Below, in pieces: positions 53,406-63,260 of a DNA stretch of 64,000 nucleotides (positions are counted from its first letter, which is position 1; each line of letters opens with the position of its first letter). A model generated the notes under the pieces. It saw only the letters and a program-made list of their open reading frames with translations. It did no database searches and was not told where the DNA came from. Position numbers and translations under genes: made by a program. The DNA is from Rhizobiaceae bacterium (GTDB taxonomy: Bacteria; Pseudomonadota; Alphaproteobacteria; Rhizobiales; Rhizobiaceae), in assembly GCA_014238155.1 (NCBI GenBank), contig JABABQ010000062.1, positions 124,001-188,000 on the forward strand. Direction: 5' to 3'.

Positions 53406-54268
53406 GAAACCACGGCCTCTTCGTAGAGACCCGACCCCATTCCGCCATCGGGAAAGATGTCATGGTCCTGGATCCAGGCAAATGAATCCTCAAATGTCTG
53501 CTTGGAATAAGATTCAAAGACGATGCGCTCCCCCGGCCCCCAGCGACGGGTATCCATTTGATCATGGAATTTCTCGGGGAATTCGTTTTGATAATAGTGC
53601 GTGTAGAGCTCCGGCCGAAGATCAATCAGGCTCTGCGCCTGACGCAATGCCTGATAATATTTTTTGACGTCGTTTGGATCAGCATCGTGGTTGACGGAAC
53701 CGGCAATCATGAATGTGGAATCGACAATTTTTCGAAACCCCAGCTGCTCGACAAAATAATAAGGCCCGCTGAATAAAGACGCCGCCTGCAATTCACCACT
53801 GATCAACATTTCCATGCGTTTGAACAACATGCCGTCCTGAAACGACAGATTGATATCTTTCATGTCCATATATTGTTCAAGAACCTGAATTGTCGAATAG
53901 TGACTGCCCGATTGGAACCCCACCGATATTGGCACGCCTGCCAGATTTTCTGGGGATTTGATGGGTGAATTTTCTGGAACAAAAATACCGGCTGGTGATA
54001 CCGAATAGGCATCTGCATAAAGTTTGGTGTGGCCAGCGGACGCAGCCGCGTTGACGGTCCAGTGGCAGGCGCTGTTGACGTTGGATTCCCGGCCTTTTTC
54101 GATGCTTTGAAAGGCCCCGATTTTATCCGGTGTGGAGTGATGTTGTCCGTCGCTGGAGCGAATTCTCTCACGAAATTCATAATCCAGTCCGACCTGCTGG
54201 AAAAAACCCTTTTCCTGCGCCACCCATTCGTGCAATCGGAAATGTGGTTCAATAATAAATTTGGCCAT
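53393..54268 (-). CDS. NMT1/THI5-like ABC substrate-binding protein, no signal peptide
   Basis: A 291-residue protein with the NMT1-like (ThiY/SsuA-type) binding fold: HFRLHEWVAQEKGFFQQVGL near the start, NSPIKSPENLAGVPISVGFQ then SGSHYSTIQVLEQ in the middle. The N-terminus (MAKFIIEPHFRLHEW) has no signal sequence, and no transporter genes lie beside it, so it is probably cytoplasmic and may act as an enzyme or sensor rather than a transport receptor. The ATG follows a GGGAGGATG-like site. It runs the same way as, but is not contiguous with, the glutathione transferase at 54.4 kb. Confidence 0.75.
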   Translation of the reverse strand: MAKFIIEPHFRLHEWVAQEKGFFQQVGLDYEFRERIRSSDGQHHSTPDKIGAFQSIEKGRESNVNSACHWTVNAAASAGHTKLYADAYSVSPAGIFVPENSPIKSPENLAGVPISVGFQSGSHYSTIQVLEQYMDMKDINLSFQDGMLFKRMEMLISGELQAASLFSGPYYFVEQLGFRKIVDSTFMIAGSVNHDADPNDVKKYYQALRQAQSLIDLRPELYTHYYQNEFPEKFHDQMDTRRWGPGERIVFESYSKQTFEDSFAWIQDHDIFPDGGMGSGLYEEAVVSYNS

Positions 54269-54350
54269 GCTGGTTCATCCTCCCGCTTTGGGTGAATGAT
54301 TTCACAAATGCAGCAAGTTGACCATAACTAAGTCCGGACGTTGCTACCGG

Positions 54351-54971
54351 TCAGGTAACGCCTTCCAGCTTCCGGGAGGCCTGGACGGAAGGACGTTGTT
54401 TCATGCGTTCAAAATGCGCTTGCACATTTGGTGGCAACGGGAAACCGCCAATATCGGCCGCCCAATATTCCACATAGTAAAGCGCTGTGTCGGCAATCGA
54501 AAAATCGCCACACAGAAATTGTTGACCTTCCAGTTGCTCGTTAATGACGTCAAAGCCTGCCAACATCGCCGCTTTGCCGCGGGACTTAACCCCTTCCAGT
54601 TCATCCGGGTTGGGGCAGTACACATCGGGACGACGCCACATCCGCCAGGACAGCATGTGCACCGTACCGACGACAAAATCGAGCGCTTCAATCGTTCGCA
54701 CCATGCCCTCCGGGTCAGTTGGCAGAAGCTTTTTGTCAGGATTGGTCAGCGCCAACCACATGGCGATGGCTGCATATTCGGTCACGACCGATCCGTCATC
54801 TCGCACCAGTGCGGCGACTTTAGCCTTGGGGTTCAGTTTCCGGTATTCGGGAGTCTTTTGCTCGCCTTTCGAGAAATCGACAATATTCAGCTCATACGGT
54901 TTGCCAATTTCCTCCAACAAAACATGAATGCCAATTGCACAGGTCGCCTTCGCGTAACAAAGGGTTGTCAT
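54351..54971 (-). CDS. Glutathione S-transferase family protein
   Basis: A 206-residue GST. The thioredoxin-like N-domain starts MTTLCYAKATCAIGIHVLLE and contains NPKAKVAALVRDDGSVVTEY, with the cis-Pro region replaced by VAALV and the glutathione-binding TEYAAIAMWLA. The all-helical C-domain includes FLCGDFSIADTALYYVEYWA. A Ser or Cys near residues 5-11 could be the catalytic residue of this bacterial beta/DHAR-like class. It is a monocistronic-looking gene with an 82-base gap to the NMT1-like gene. Confidence 0.87.
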   Translation of the reverse strand: MTTLCYAKATCAIGIHVLLEEIGKPYELNIVDFSKGEQKTPEYRKLNPKAKVAALVRDDGSVVTEYAAIAMWLALTNPDKKLLPTDPEGMVRTIEALDFVVGTVHMLSWRMWRRPDVYCPNPDELEGVKSRGKAAMLAGFDVINEQLEGQQFLCGDFSIADTALYYVEYWAADIGGFPLPPNVQAHFERMKQRPSVQASRKLEGVT

Positions 54972-55223
54972 AATATTTCTCCATGTGGTTGAGGACTAGG
55001 TCCATTGACCTGTGTCATTTGTTCAACGGCTGTAAGGCATGGCAGGACAGCCCGTCAAGGCGAATACGATAGTGACCGCCCTTGGCCATTGCTGATGCGG
55101 ATTTTGAGTTAAAACCCATAAATGTGGTGTTGACGTCCTTGCGGTTCTGGTTCTCACATGACGCCGTTGCCATTTTGGGCGATTGATCCAACAAGGCGTG
55201 GATCGCGAAGAAGGACAGTTGCG

Positions 55224-56114
55224 ATGATTTCAAGCCGCCCGTTATGGCTGACGCTTGCACCTGTGATGTTTTTAGCGCTGTGGTCAGCCGGATATGCGGT
55301 GGCAAAGGTGGGGCTGCAATATTCAGAGCCGATGACCCTGCTTGCCCTGCGATTTGGCCTGGTGGTGATTATTATGGCAATTGCCTTTGTCATCATGCGC
55401 CCTCCACTTCCCAACAAGCCGATGGACTGGGTGCATCTGGCGGTGGTGGGGTTTCTCATTCAAAGCGTTTATTTCGGCCTGTGTTACATCGCATTTCGTG
55501 CCGGTGTTGCTGCCGGAACGGTCGCTTTGCTGATGTCTTTGCAACCGATTCTGGTGGCTCTGCTGGCACCGAGTTGGACTGGCGAGAACATTGGCTGGCG
55601 TCGCTGGACAGGGCTGTGCATGGGCCTGCTGGGAACCGCCATCGTTATTGCCGCAAGATCAGCGATCGAACCGCCAACAATATTGGGTTTTGCCTGCACC
55701 GCGCTGGCTTTGCTCGGCATAACTGCCGGATCGCTTTGGGAAAAGCGGTTTGGATTGAATCATCACCCCATCACCGCCAATCTGGTGGGATATGCCGCTG
55801 GTTTGATCGGCATAGTTCCAGCGATGTTGCTGCTTGAAACGATGCAGGTAAACTGGACATGGGAATTTTCAATCGCACTGAGTTATCTGGTGATCGGAAA
55901 TTCAGTCATTGCCTTTGGCCTGTTGCTGGCAATGATTCGAGCCGGTGACGTCAGCCGTGTTTCGGCACTGTTTTTTCTCGTTCCACCACTGGCAGCTCTG
56001 CTGGCATGGCTGTTGCTCGGTGAAATCATGCCACCTATTGCCTGGATAGGCATGATTGTTGCGGCTTTTGGCGTCTATCTGGCCACCCGAAACATTGCTC
56101 AGGCAAAGGTCTAA
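55224..56114 (+). CDS. EamA/DMT-family transporter
   Basis: A 296-residue membrane protein with about ten segments and two EamA repeats. The start at 55224 (AAGGA upstream, MISSRPLWLTLAPVMFLALW) puts the first segment at the N-terminus; an upstream in-frame start adds only polar sequence. GVAAGTVALLMSLQPILVAL and VSALFFLVPPLAALLAWLLL are the conserved helices ending each repeat. It probably exports a small metabolite. It is not closely similar by eye to the EamA protein at 52.5 kb. A decayed TolB-like gene follows. Confidence 0.85.
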   Translation: MISSRPLWLTLAPVMFLALWSAGYAVAKVGLQYSEPMTLLALRFGLVVIIMAIAFVIMRPPLPNKPMDWVHLAVVGFLIQSVYFGLCYIAFRAGVAAGTVALLMSLQPILVALLAPSWTGENIGWRRWTGLCMGLLGTAIVIAARSAIEPPTILGFACTALALLGITAGSLWEKRFGLNHHPITANLVGYAAGLIGIVPAMLLLETMQVNWTWEFSIALSYLVIGNSVIAFGLLLAMIRAGDVSRVSALFFLVPPLAALLAWLLLGEIMPPIAWIGMIVAAFGVYLATRNIAQAKV

Positions 56115-56138
56115 ACAGATGAGTGAACCAATGATAAG

Positions 56139-56525
56139 TCATCTGACAATTTTGACCTCGATTCTGGCACAAGTGAAATCCTGATTGAGCTTGATCGGCA
56201 CATTGAAGCTGCCAACTGGACCGCTGATGGCGACACCCTGTTGGTCAATGGAGCAGGGCGGGACGGCAGCGATGTTCAGCGGATGACATTTGATGACCGG
56301 GTCAACTGGTTCCCCCATCCCTAACCCGATGGTCGAAACGTTGTCTACTTGTCCTATCAGGAGGGTATAACGGGCCACCCGGCCAATCGCCAGGTTGAGC
56401 TTCGACTCATGCCTGCTCAGGGTGGGCCGCCTGAGATTCTCTTCGATATTTTTGGCGGTCAGGGCACGATCAATGTGCCGTCCTGGGCGCCTGACTCCCG
56501 CCGATTTGCCCAAGTCTGCTATCGA
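56139..56525 (+). pseudogene. TolB/WD40-like beta-propeller protein, decayed remnant
   Basis: One frame reads NFDLDSGTSEILIELDRHIE, DVQRMTFDDRVNWFPHP, then TAA at 56322-56324, then [20 protein letters not shown] and [20 protein letters not shown]. This is the PD40 repeat part of a TolB-family propeller protein; the TAA sits where Ser is expected (HPSPDGR), a single-base change. The N-terminus is missing, and homology ends at about 56520, exactly where the convergent nitronate monooxygenase gene ends. The gene is dead by start loss, an internal stop and a 3' deletion. Confidence 0.75.
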
Positions 56526-57592
56526 GTGGTTGCTGGTGAAAGAGCTTGTAGTGATGCAATCGTTTCCTCAACCAGCTTCGACATAAGATCAGCAGCCGAC
56601 AGATCTCGGCCAAGTGCGGCAGACTGCCCGGCATAAAGGGCGGTAAGTTGTTTTTTCCCGGTGTTGGCTAATGGATCTGTCAGTGCCATCTGGGCGGGAA
56701 AGGCGGCCGGCTCTGTTTGGCTGCTGGCCAGATGTTCAACCAGCCGGTTTTTAATGAATCGGGCGGGTCGTCCTGAAATAACATCGCTCACAACCGTGCT
56801 TGATTCACTTGCATGACGCAGCGCGTCGCGATGTTTGTCCAGCACATTTGCCTCTTCGCAGCGCAGGAATGCTGTACCCAACTGCACGCCCTGAGCACCC
56901 AGCATCAGCGCCGCGGCGATCGTCCGACCATCGGCAATACCACCTGCTGCAATAACCGGGATAGTTACAGCATCCGCCACCTGTGGCACCAGCGCAAACA
57001 GACCCGGTTGCATTGAAATGTCGACGCCGGAATACGTTCCGCGATGGCCTCCTGCCTCAATCCCCTGAGCAATGACGGCATCAACCCCCCGGTTTTCCAG
57101 GTCTTTGGCTTCTGCGACAGTGGTTGCACTGCTGAGAATGAAGATCCCGATCTGGCGAATCGCCTGGATGATCGGTTGATCCGGCAATCCGAAATGAAAA
57201 CTGACAACTTCGGGTTTCATCTTCTTCAACATGGCAAGATGGTCGTCGCTGACCAGGCCAGCTGAACCTGCAGGGGTTGGCACCTCTCCCAGCTCTTCCT
57301 GATCGTAAAGCTCCTGTAGGGCCCGGCGCATTGGCTGTGCGGTATTGGTCAGGTCACTGGGATGATCCCAAAGCGGATAGTTGACGTTGAGACTGCCACC
57401 GGATAACTGGCGAAATCCGGCAACTCGCCGTTCGGCCTCTTCGCCGGAAAAGCCCCACATGCCCAGCCCGCCAAGGCCACCTGCATCGCTGACCGCGGCT
57501 GCAAGTCCAGGCGTGGTCAAATCACCCATTGGTGCCTGCAATATCGGCCAGTTCAGGTTCAGTCGTTTGGTGAGTGCGTTCTGCGACCACAT
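56519..57592 (-). CDS. Nitronate monooxygenase (2-nitropropane dioxygenase-like)
   Basis: A 357-residue FMN-dependent TIM-barrel enzyme. [20 protein letters not shown] then [14 protein letters not shown] is the N-terminal FMN site, [15 protein letters not shown] a central strand, [11 protein letters not shown] the catalytic-loop region with the conserved His, and [20 protein letters not shown] then [12 protein letters not shown] the phosphate-binding end. It oxidises nitronates such as propionate-3-nitronate to less toxic products. Length is normal. It is a single gene with 92 bases to the aminotransferase upstream. Confidence 0.87.
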   Translation of the reverse strand: MWSQNALTKRLNLNWPILQAPMGDLTTPGLAAAVSDAGGLGGLGMWGFSGEEAERRVAGFRQLSGGSLNVNYPLWDHPSDLTNTAQPMRRALQELYDQEELGEVPTPAGSAGLVSDDHLAMLKKMKPEVVSFHFGLPDQPIIQAIRQIGIFILSSATTVAEAKDLENRGVDAVIAQGIEAGGHRGTYSGVDISMQPGLFALVPQVADAVTIPVIAAGGIADGRTIAAALMLGAQGVQLGTAFLRCEEANVLDKHRDALRHASESSTVVSDVISGRPARFIKNRLVEHLASSQTEPAAFPAQMALTDPLANTGKKQLTALYAGQSAALGRDLSAADLMSKLVEETIASLQALSPATTR

Positions 57593-57684
57593 GGCAGTTG
57601 TCTCCGGTATTCGCTTGGCAACATAATGTTAGGGCTGTCGGGACGGTTCGTCGATACGCCACTGGTCACGCAAAGTACTGCAGA

Positions 57685-58848
57685 TCAATCAAGACGATGG
57701 GTCAGATTTGCCAACTCATCGGCAGTGGCATTGGCGAAGGCAAACCTCAAATACGCTTCCTGTCCTTCGCCAAAGAATGAACCTGGCAATGTCACAACGC
57801 CGCGCTCGCGAGCCAGATATTCAGCAACTTCTACCGACCTGCGGTCTGTGTATGGATGTCTGATATAGCTGAAATAGGCACCGATCGTGGCGATCTCCCA
57901 GCCCGAAAGCTTATCCATAACGTCAATGAGTGCGTTGCGACGGTGTTCGATTTCTCTGCGGTTGCCTGCTTGCCACTCGCTCAATTCGCGCAAACCCTGT
58001 GCAACCGCATGCTGCGGTGGACGCGGCGCGCAGATCTGCAGATTGTCCATCACTTTGGCGATATTGGTGATGACCTCATCGCCACCTGTGATGGCTCCAA
58101 GTCGATGACCGGGAATGCAGAAGGATTTTGAGAAACTGTACAGGCCGATGAAATGGTCGCGCCAATTCGACCGCTGCAATAATTGATGAGGAACTGGCTG
58201 ACTCTGCGGCAGGAAGTCTCGATATGTTTCGTCGACAATCAACCAGATGTTTTTGGCAACGCAGACGTCAAACAGTTGTTCGAGCAATTCTGGTGGATAG
58301 ACCGCACCAGTTGGATTGTTCGGCGTGACACAGGCGATCGCTCTCACATCTGGTGTGATAGCTGCGGCCAATTTGTTGGGATCTGGCAGAAAGTTATTTT
58401 CGGGCATCGCTGTGACAGTCTTGGTGCCGATGCCCAGCATCGACAGGGTTGTTGCGTGATTGAAATAGAATGGCGTCACCAGCAGCAGCGAATCCCCCGC
58501 GCCCGCGACGGTCAGAGCAGAGGCAACAAAAGCCTGATTGCATCCGGACGTTATGTGGGTTTCCCCCGGCGTTACCGCTGCGCCATAGGTCGAGCTTAGG
58601 TGCGCGCTGTACGCCTTGCGCAGGACGACCTCTCCGGGGATCGGGCCATAGCCGAGCAGATCGGTTTGTGCCGCTGTCGATGCCAGATTTTCGATCAGCA
58701 ATGGATGCGGAGGATAGCCTGGCACCGCCTGCGACAGGTCAATCTGCTCACCAAGCTCACCACCATAAGCCTCAGCAGAACGCTGGACGATGGGGATGGG
58801 CGGCGCGTTCAGTCCGGCAATCAGTGGGTTGAACGAAGGAGCAGACAT
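57685..58848 (-). CDS. Class I/II PLP-dependent aminotransferase
   Basis: A 387-residue fold-type I aminotransferase. The cofactor motifs are ITSGCNQAFVASALTV, CVTPNNPTGAVYPPELLEQL and the Schiff-base Lys in YSFSKSFCIPGHRLGAITGG; the substrate-carboxylate Arg is in FFGEGQEAYLRFAFANAT. It is close in design to aspartate/aromatic aminotransferases. It lies just downstream of pheA on the same strand, 40 bases away, so a role in phenylalanine formation from phenylpyruvate is possible, but sequence alone does not fix the substrate. Confidence 0.87.
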   Translation of the reverse strand: MSAPSFNPLIAGLNAPPIPIVQRSAEAYGGELGEQIDLSQAVPGYPPHPLLIENLASTAAQTDLLGYGPIPGEVVLRKAYSAHLSSTYGAAVTPGETHITSGCNQAFVASALTVAGAGDSLLLVTPFYFNHATTLSMLGIGTKTVTAMPENNFLPDPNKLAAAITPDVRAIACVTPNNPTGAVYPPELLEQLFDVCVAKNIWLIVDETYRDFLPQSQPVPHQLLQRSNWRDHFIGLYSFSKSFCIPGHRLGAITGGDEVITNIAKVMDNLQICAPRPPQHAVAQGLRELSEWQAGNRREIEHRRNALIDVMDKLSGWEIATIGAYFSYIRHPYTDRRSVEVAEYLARERGVVTLPGSFFGEGQEAYLRFAFANATADELANLTHRLD

Positions 58849-58889
58849 TAATTAACCCGTGCTAGACCAAGGTGCATGTAAGGTGCATG

Positions 58890-59738
58890 TCATGCAGCGC
58901 CGCGCCGGCTGGCTGCCGGATAGACCCCCAGAATATGGCGTTCTGCGGAAAAGAATTTCATCTCTTCCATGGCGAATTTGACATTATTCTGATCGGGATG
59001 CCCCTCAATATCGGCGTAGAACAGGGTGGCCGTAAAAGCACCGCCGATCTGATAGCTTTCCAACTTGGTCATGTTGACATTGTTGGTGGCAAAACCGCCC
59101 ATGACCTTATACAAGGCAGCCGGTACGTTTCTGACACGGAAGACGAATGTGGTGATCGCCGGTCCTGCGTCGACAGAGGGGTATTCTGGCTGACGCGACA
59201 GGATAACGAACCGGGTTGTGTTGGTATCGGCATCGTGAACGTCCTGTTGCAGAATGTTCATGCCATAAAGTTCTGCGGCGAGGCGTGGCGACAGCGAGGC
59301 AGCGGAGCGATCCCCGCTGTCAGCGATCATCCGCGCAGCACCGGCAGTGTCGCCTGCAACAACGCCTCTCCAACCATTTTTGCGAATGATTTCACGGCAC
59401 TGTCCAAGAGCGTGAATATGAGAGTAAACCGTCTTGATATCCTCCAGCTTTACGCCAGGCAGAGCCATCAACTGAAAGTGGATCGGCAGAAAATACTCGC
59501 CGATTATATGAAAACCGGAGTTTGGCAACAACAGGTGAATATCGGCAACACGTCCGGCAATGGTGTTTTCAATTGGGATCATCGCCAGTTCAGCGTCGCC
59601 GTTCTTCAGTGCTTCAAATGCATCTTCAAAGGTCGGGCAGGGCAGCGGGTCCATCTTGGGATAGACATTGCGGCAGGCGGTATCTGAATTGGCCCCAGGT
59701 TCACCCTGAAAGGCAATATTGCCGGTACGGTTTGGCAT
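58890..59738 (-). CDS. pheA: Prephenate dehydratase
   Basis: A 282-residue monofunctional prephenate dehydratase. IAFQGEPGANSDTACRNVYP starts the catalytic domain, PIENTIAGRVADIHLLL is a conserved binding segment, and the catalytic TRF motif is in DTNTTRFVILSR. A C-terminal ACT domain (ALYKVMGGFATNNVNMTKLE then SYQIGG) senses phenylalanine. It converts prephenate to phenylpyruvate. Placement next to kdsB and a membrane cytochrome c is the standard order in Rhizobiales. No chorismate mutase domain is fused. Confidence 0.92.
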   Translation of the reverse strand: MPNRTGNIAFQGEPGANSDTACRNVYPKMDPLPCPTFEDAFEALKNGDAELAMIPIENTIAGRVADIHLLLPNSGFHIIGEYFLPIHFQLMALPGVKLEDIKTVYSHIHALGQCREIIRKNGWRGVVAGDTAGAARMIADSGDRSAASLSPRLAAELYGMNILQQDVHDADTNTTRFVILSRQPEYPSVDAGPAITTFVFRVRNVPAALYKVMGGFATNNVNMTKLESYQIGGAFTATLFYADIEGHPDQNNVKFAMEEMKFFSAERHILGVYPAASRRGAA

Positions 59739-59751
59739 TTCAACAACTACT

Positions 59752-60489
59752 CTATTGGCTTAACACGGCGCGCGCACGCTCCAGATCGGCGGGAGTATCA
59801 ACACCCAGCGGCACGGTGTCAACGAGCGCCGCGTCAATGCGCATGCCATCTTCAAGTGCCCGCAGCTGTTCGAGTTTCTCACGCATTTCCAACGGCGAAG
59901 GAGGCAGCGATACAAACCGCTCCAATGACCTGCGCCGCCAGGCATACAGACCGATATGATGATATAATGGGCCGTCGCCATAAGGTGCGGTAGTTCGGGT
60001 GAAATAAAGCGCCCGCAAGAGGTTTTCTCCAGATGGTGTTCCCACCAGTTTGACGACATTTGGATTGTATTTTTCGTCTTCCACAACAATTTCAGTGGCC
60101 AGGGTTGCCAGATCAACCGCTGGATTTGCCAGTGGAACCAAACTCGCACGGATCGACTGTTCGTCAATCGTGGGAAGATCACCCTGAACATTAATGATTG
60201 TATCGACTCGGTCGCCACCATCGATGTGGCTTAACGCTTCCCAGATGCGGTCTGAGCCGGAAGCGTGGTCGTCCCGTGTCATGACTGCTTCACCACCATG
60301 TGTTTGAATGACTTCAAGAACCTGCTGTGTGTCGGTTGCGACAACAACTCGACCGACATCGGCTTCGATGGCCCGGTGCATGACGTGAACGATCATCGGC
60401 AGGCCGGCGATGTCTGCCATCGGTTTGCCAGGAATACGAGTCGATGCCATCCGGGCTGGAATCATCACTAAATTGTTGGAATTGCTCAT
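59752..60489 (-). CDS. kdsB: 3-Deoxy-manno-octulosonate cytidylyltransferase (CMP-KDO synthetase)
   Basis: A 245-residue KdsB. The nucleotide-binding start [52 protein letters not shown] and [15 protein letters not shown] are hallmarks. The ATG at 60487-60489 was chosen over an in-frame TTG 33 bases upstream because the conserved region starts soon after. It activates KDO with CTP for lipopolysaccharide inner-core synthesis. It is 13 bases from pheA on the same strand and diverges from the cytochrome gene. Confidence 0.93.
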   Translation of the reverse strand: MSNSNNLVMIPARMASTRIPGKPMADIAGLPMIVHVMHRAIEADVGRVVVATDTQQVLEVIQTHGGEAVMTRDDHASGSDRIWEALSHIDGGDRVDTIINVQGDLPTIDEQSIRASLVPLANPAVDLATLATEIVVEDEKYNPNVVKLVGTPSGENLLRALYFTRTTAPYGDGPLYHHIGLYAWRRRSLERFVSLPPSPLEMREKLEQLRALEDGMRIDAALVDTVPLGVDTPADLERARAVLSQ

Positions 60490-60670
60490 CGCCGGCGGCA
60501 CCCTTTTTCCATTGGCGGCCAAAATACCGCAAAAGTCTCACAATTGAAGGTCTTATAGGTGTTGCAACGGAGGATCAAAAGACATAGTTTCCGGCCAAAT
60601 ATGGCGGACTGGTTTGCTGGCAATGTGTCAGTGCAAAAACCCTCCTTTTGCTTTTGTGGAGCTTAAGCAC

Positions 60671-61219
60671 ATGGACTCATTTGAGTGGAACAAAGTTTTT
60701 GGTGCCCTTTTAGGGCTTGCTTTCGTTGTCTTGGGAATCAATTTCCTGTCCGACGGCATTTATCACAGCAGTAATCCTGAAAAGCCAGGGTTTGAAATTG
60801 CTGGTGGCGAAGCGATTGCTTCCACCAATCCCGCATCAACTGGGCCAACGGTTGAGCCGGTTGCATTACTGCTGGCGACGGCTGATCTGGCCAAGGGTGA
60901 AAAGGTCGGCAAAAAATGCGTCGCCTGTCACAATTTTGCTGAAGGTGCTGGCAACAAGGTTGGTCCAGCGCTTTATGGCATTATTGATCGTGCGATCGCC
61001 AGTGTTGATGGATTTCGGTATTCCGGCGCCCTGAAAGCCTATGCTGATGGCAAGACCTGGACCTATGCGGAGCTCAATGGGTTTCTGTTCAAGCCGAAGG
61101 CACATGTAAAGGGCACATCCATGGGATTTGCCGGTATTAAGAAGACCGCTGACCGGGCCGCGATGATAGCTTATTTGAGGACACTGGCATCATCTCCGGC
61201 ACCGTTGCCGGAAGGTTGA
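60671..61219 (+). CDS. cycM: Membrane-anchored class I cytochrome c (CycM-like)
   Basis: A 182-residue protein. The ATG at 60671 has GGAGC upstream and gives MDSFEWNKVFGALLGLAFVV, where the hydrophobic stretch at 10-25 is an uncleaved anchor. After a low-complexity linker (to about 70) the haem motif CVACH is at 83-87 and the Met ligand is in GTSMGFAG. This is the architecture of Rhizobiales CycM/cytochrome c-552, which passes electrons to cytochrome oxidases. A terminator follows. It diverges from kdsB. Confidence 0.88.
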   Translation: MDSFEWNKVFGALLGLAFVVLGINFLSDGIYHSSNPEKPGFEIAGGEAIASTNPASTGPTVEPVALLLATADLAKGEKVGKKCVACHNFAEGAGNKVGPALYGIIDRAIASVDGFRYSGALKAYADGKTWTYAELNGFLFKPKAHVKGTSMGFAGIKKTADRAAMIAYLRTLASSPAPLPEG

Positions 61220-61244
61220 GTTGGTCGATCTAGCTGACTATAGG

Positions 61245-61271
61245 AAAACCGGGCAACTTGTCCGGTTTTTT
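61245..61271 (+). terminator. Rho-independent terminator after cycM
   Basis: AAAACCGG and CCGGTTTT form an eight-base-pair stem around a nine-base loop (GCAACTTGT), followed by a run of T. It lies 26 bases past the cytochrome stop. Confidence 0.85.
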
Positions 61272-61381
61272 TGTGCCTTTAATTATGACGGCTCTAAATG
61301 CTGACAACAACGTAACTTGACGATCAAGGTCCTTTGACTACCAATAGGACACAATTAATATGACTCGTGGGATTTGTGCTG

Positions 61382-63244
61382 ATGAACGGGCTGCTTTCTT
61401 TAATTGTCGCAACACTGTTAATGGGGGCTATCGGCTTCTCGACGTCGGCAAAAGCCGATGACCGTGTATGGCACACATCAACATCCCTGATCGGTGAATC
61501 GAAATATTCGGGTGGCTTCACCCATTATGAGCATGTCAATCCAGACGCCATTAAAGGCGGTACCTTCAACAGTATGGCGAATGGCACGTTTGACAGTTTT
61601 AACCCCTTCATCGTGCAGGGCACGCCCGCAGCAGGTCTGAACTATCAGGGCGGTCTGCTCTGGGACCTGATGATGTCAAAGGCGATTGATGAACCATCTG
61701 CGTCGCATCCGTTGATCGCCGAAGCTTTCACCTATCCGGACGATTATTCTTCCGCCACCTATCGTCTTGATAAACGTGCTCGTTGGCATGATGGCAAGCC
61801 CATCACACCAGACGATGTGAAATGGTCAATGGAGACGTTGAAGGAGCACTCGCCGCAATACAATCGGTACTTTGGTGACGTAAAAGAAATCATTATCGAC
61901 AGCGAAACGGAAATTACCTTCGTTTTTGCGCAAAAGAACAACCGGGAACTGCCGTTGATTATTGGCGATCTGCCGGTGCTGCCAAAACATTGGTGGGAGG
62001 GCACCAATGAAAAGGGCGAAAAACGGGAGTTTACCAAAGCAACTCTGGAACCGCCGCTGGGCAGTGGTCCATATAAAATCGCCAAATTCAACGCCGGGTC
62101 CGATATCTTTTATGAAAGAGTGAAGGATTACTGGGCCAAAGACACGCCGACCCGCAAGGGGCGGTACAATTTCGACACCCGCCGTTACACCTATTTCAAG
62201 GATTCCAATTCCATCTGGGAAGCTTTCAAGAAAGGCGGTTTTGGTGATATTCGCGTCGAAAATCGGGCAGAATACTGGGCTCGACGGTATAATTTTCCGG
62301 CGTTTGAATCAGGCGATGTTAAAAAGATCGAAATAGCTGATTCATCGGGTTATCCGATGCAGGCGTGGGTGTTAAATACGCGGCGCCCGCAATTTCAAGA
62401 CCGTTTGGTGCGCAAGGCATTGGTCTGGGCGATGAATTTTGAACAGATGAACAAAAACCTGTTCTTTGATCAATATTCCCGCGTCCAGTCTTATTTCGGT
62501 GGTACGGAATTGCAGGCCACCGGGCTGCCAAAGGGGCGGGAGCTGGAAATTCTGACCGAATATAAGGGCCGCATTCCCGACGAAATATTTACAGATGAAT
62601 TCGCCCTGCCGGTCTATGAGACCCGCCGCGATGAACGCAAGTTTCTCAAAGTAGCTTTTGATCTGTTGCAGGAGGCGGGTTGGAAAAGTCAGGGAGGCAA
62701 GCTGGTCAACGCAAAGGGTGAGCAATTTGAGCTGGAACTTCTCGGCTATTCTCCCGCCAGCGAGAAGACCAATGCGCCTTGGTTAAAGGCCCTGCAGCGC
62801 CTTGGCATTGATGCGACATTCCGCATTGTTGATACGTCGCAATATGTCGCCCGCATCGGGGCATTTGACTACGATGTTGCCTCCCTTGTCACCATGCAGT
62901 CTCAGTCGCCGGGCAATGAACAGCGCGAGTACTGGTCTTCCGGCGCCGCCGATCAGGATGGATCGCGCAATTATATGGGCGCCAAAGACCCGGTTCTCGA
63001 TGAATTGGTGGAGCGACTGATCTATGCCAAGGACCGGGCCGAACTGGTGTCATTGACCAATGCGCTCGATAGGGTCTTGCTGTTTGGCTATTACACGGTG
63101 CCGCAATGGTATCTGAACAAAGATCGGGTGGCATTCTGGGACAAGTTTGGACGACCACCAACCCAGACATATCGTGGCCTCGACGCAGAAAGTTGGTGGA
63201 TTGATCCGCAAAAGGAAGCCGCACTCAACGCAAAACTCAAATAG
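61382..63244 (+). CDS. ABC transporter substrate-binding protein, family 5 (YejA-like)
   Basis: A 620-residue periplasmic binding protein. The ATG at 61382 starts a signal peptide (MNGLLSLIVATLLMGAIGFS then TSAKA-DD); a GTG five codons earlier is possible. The mature part contains FTHYEHVNPDAIKGGTFNSM, RLDKRARWHDGKPITPDDVK and LGSGPYKIAKFNAGSDIFYE, typical of YejA-type peptide/microcin-C-like receptors, which are longer than ordinary OppA. Two such genes in tandem before yejBEF is a common Rhizobiales arrangement; the second follows here. Confidence 0.88.
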   Translation: MNGLLSLIVATLLMGAIGFSTSAKADDRVWHTSTSLIGESKYSGGFTHYEHVNPDAIKGGTFNSMANGTFDSFNPFIVQGTPAAGLNYQGGLLWDLMMSKAIDEPSASHPLIAEAFTYPDDYSSATYRLDKRARWHDGKPITPDDVKWSMETLKEHSPQYNRYFGDVKEIIIDSETEITFVFAQKNNRELPLIIGDLPVLPKHWWEGTNEKGEKREFTKATLEPPLGSGPYKIAKFNAGSDIFYERVKDYWAKDTPTRKGRYNFDTRRYTYFKDSNSIWEAFKKGGFGDIRVENRAEYWARRYNFPAFESGDVKKIEIADSSGYPMQAWVLNTRRPQFQDRLVRKALVWAMNFEQMNKNLFFDQYSRVQSYFGGTELQATGLPKGRELEILTEYKGRIPDEIFTDEFALPVYETRRDERKFLKVAFDLLQEAGWKSQGGKLVNAKGEQFELELLGYSPASEKTNAPWLKALQRLGIDATFRIVDTSQYVARIGAFDYDVASLVTMQSQSPGNEQREYWSSGAADQDGSRNYMGAKDPVLDELVERLIYAKDRAELVSLTNALDRVLLFGYYTVPQWYLNKDRVAFWDKFGRPPTQTYRGLDAESWWIDPQKEAALNAKLK

Positions 63245-63260
63245 TCATTGGAGCGTTAAT

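Noticed and set aside
54318-54992. 224-codon plus-strand open frame
   Set aside because: Antisense to the glutathione transferase gene.
55015-55173. Possible 52-codon minus-strand gene between the glutathione transferase and EamA genes
   Set aside because: No ribosome site, no motif and low-complexity look; cannot be supported.
58872-59687. 271-codon plus-strand open frame
   Set aside because: Antisense shadow of pheA, whose catalytic and ACT motifs are clear; composition is not protein-like.
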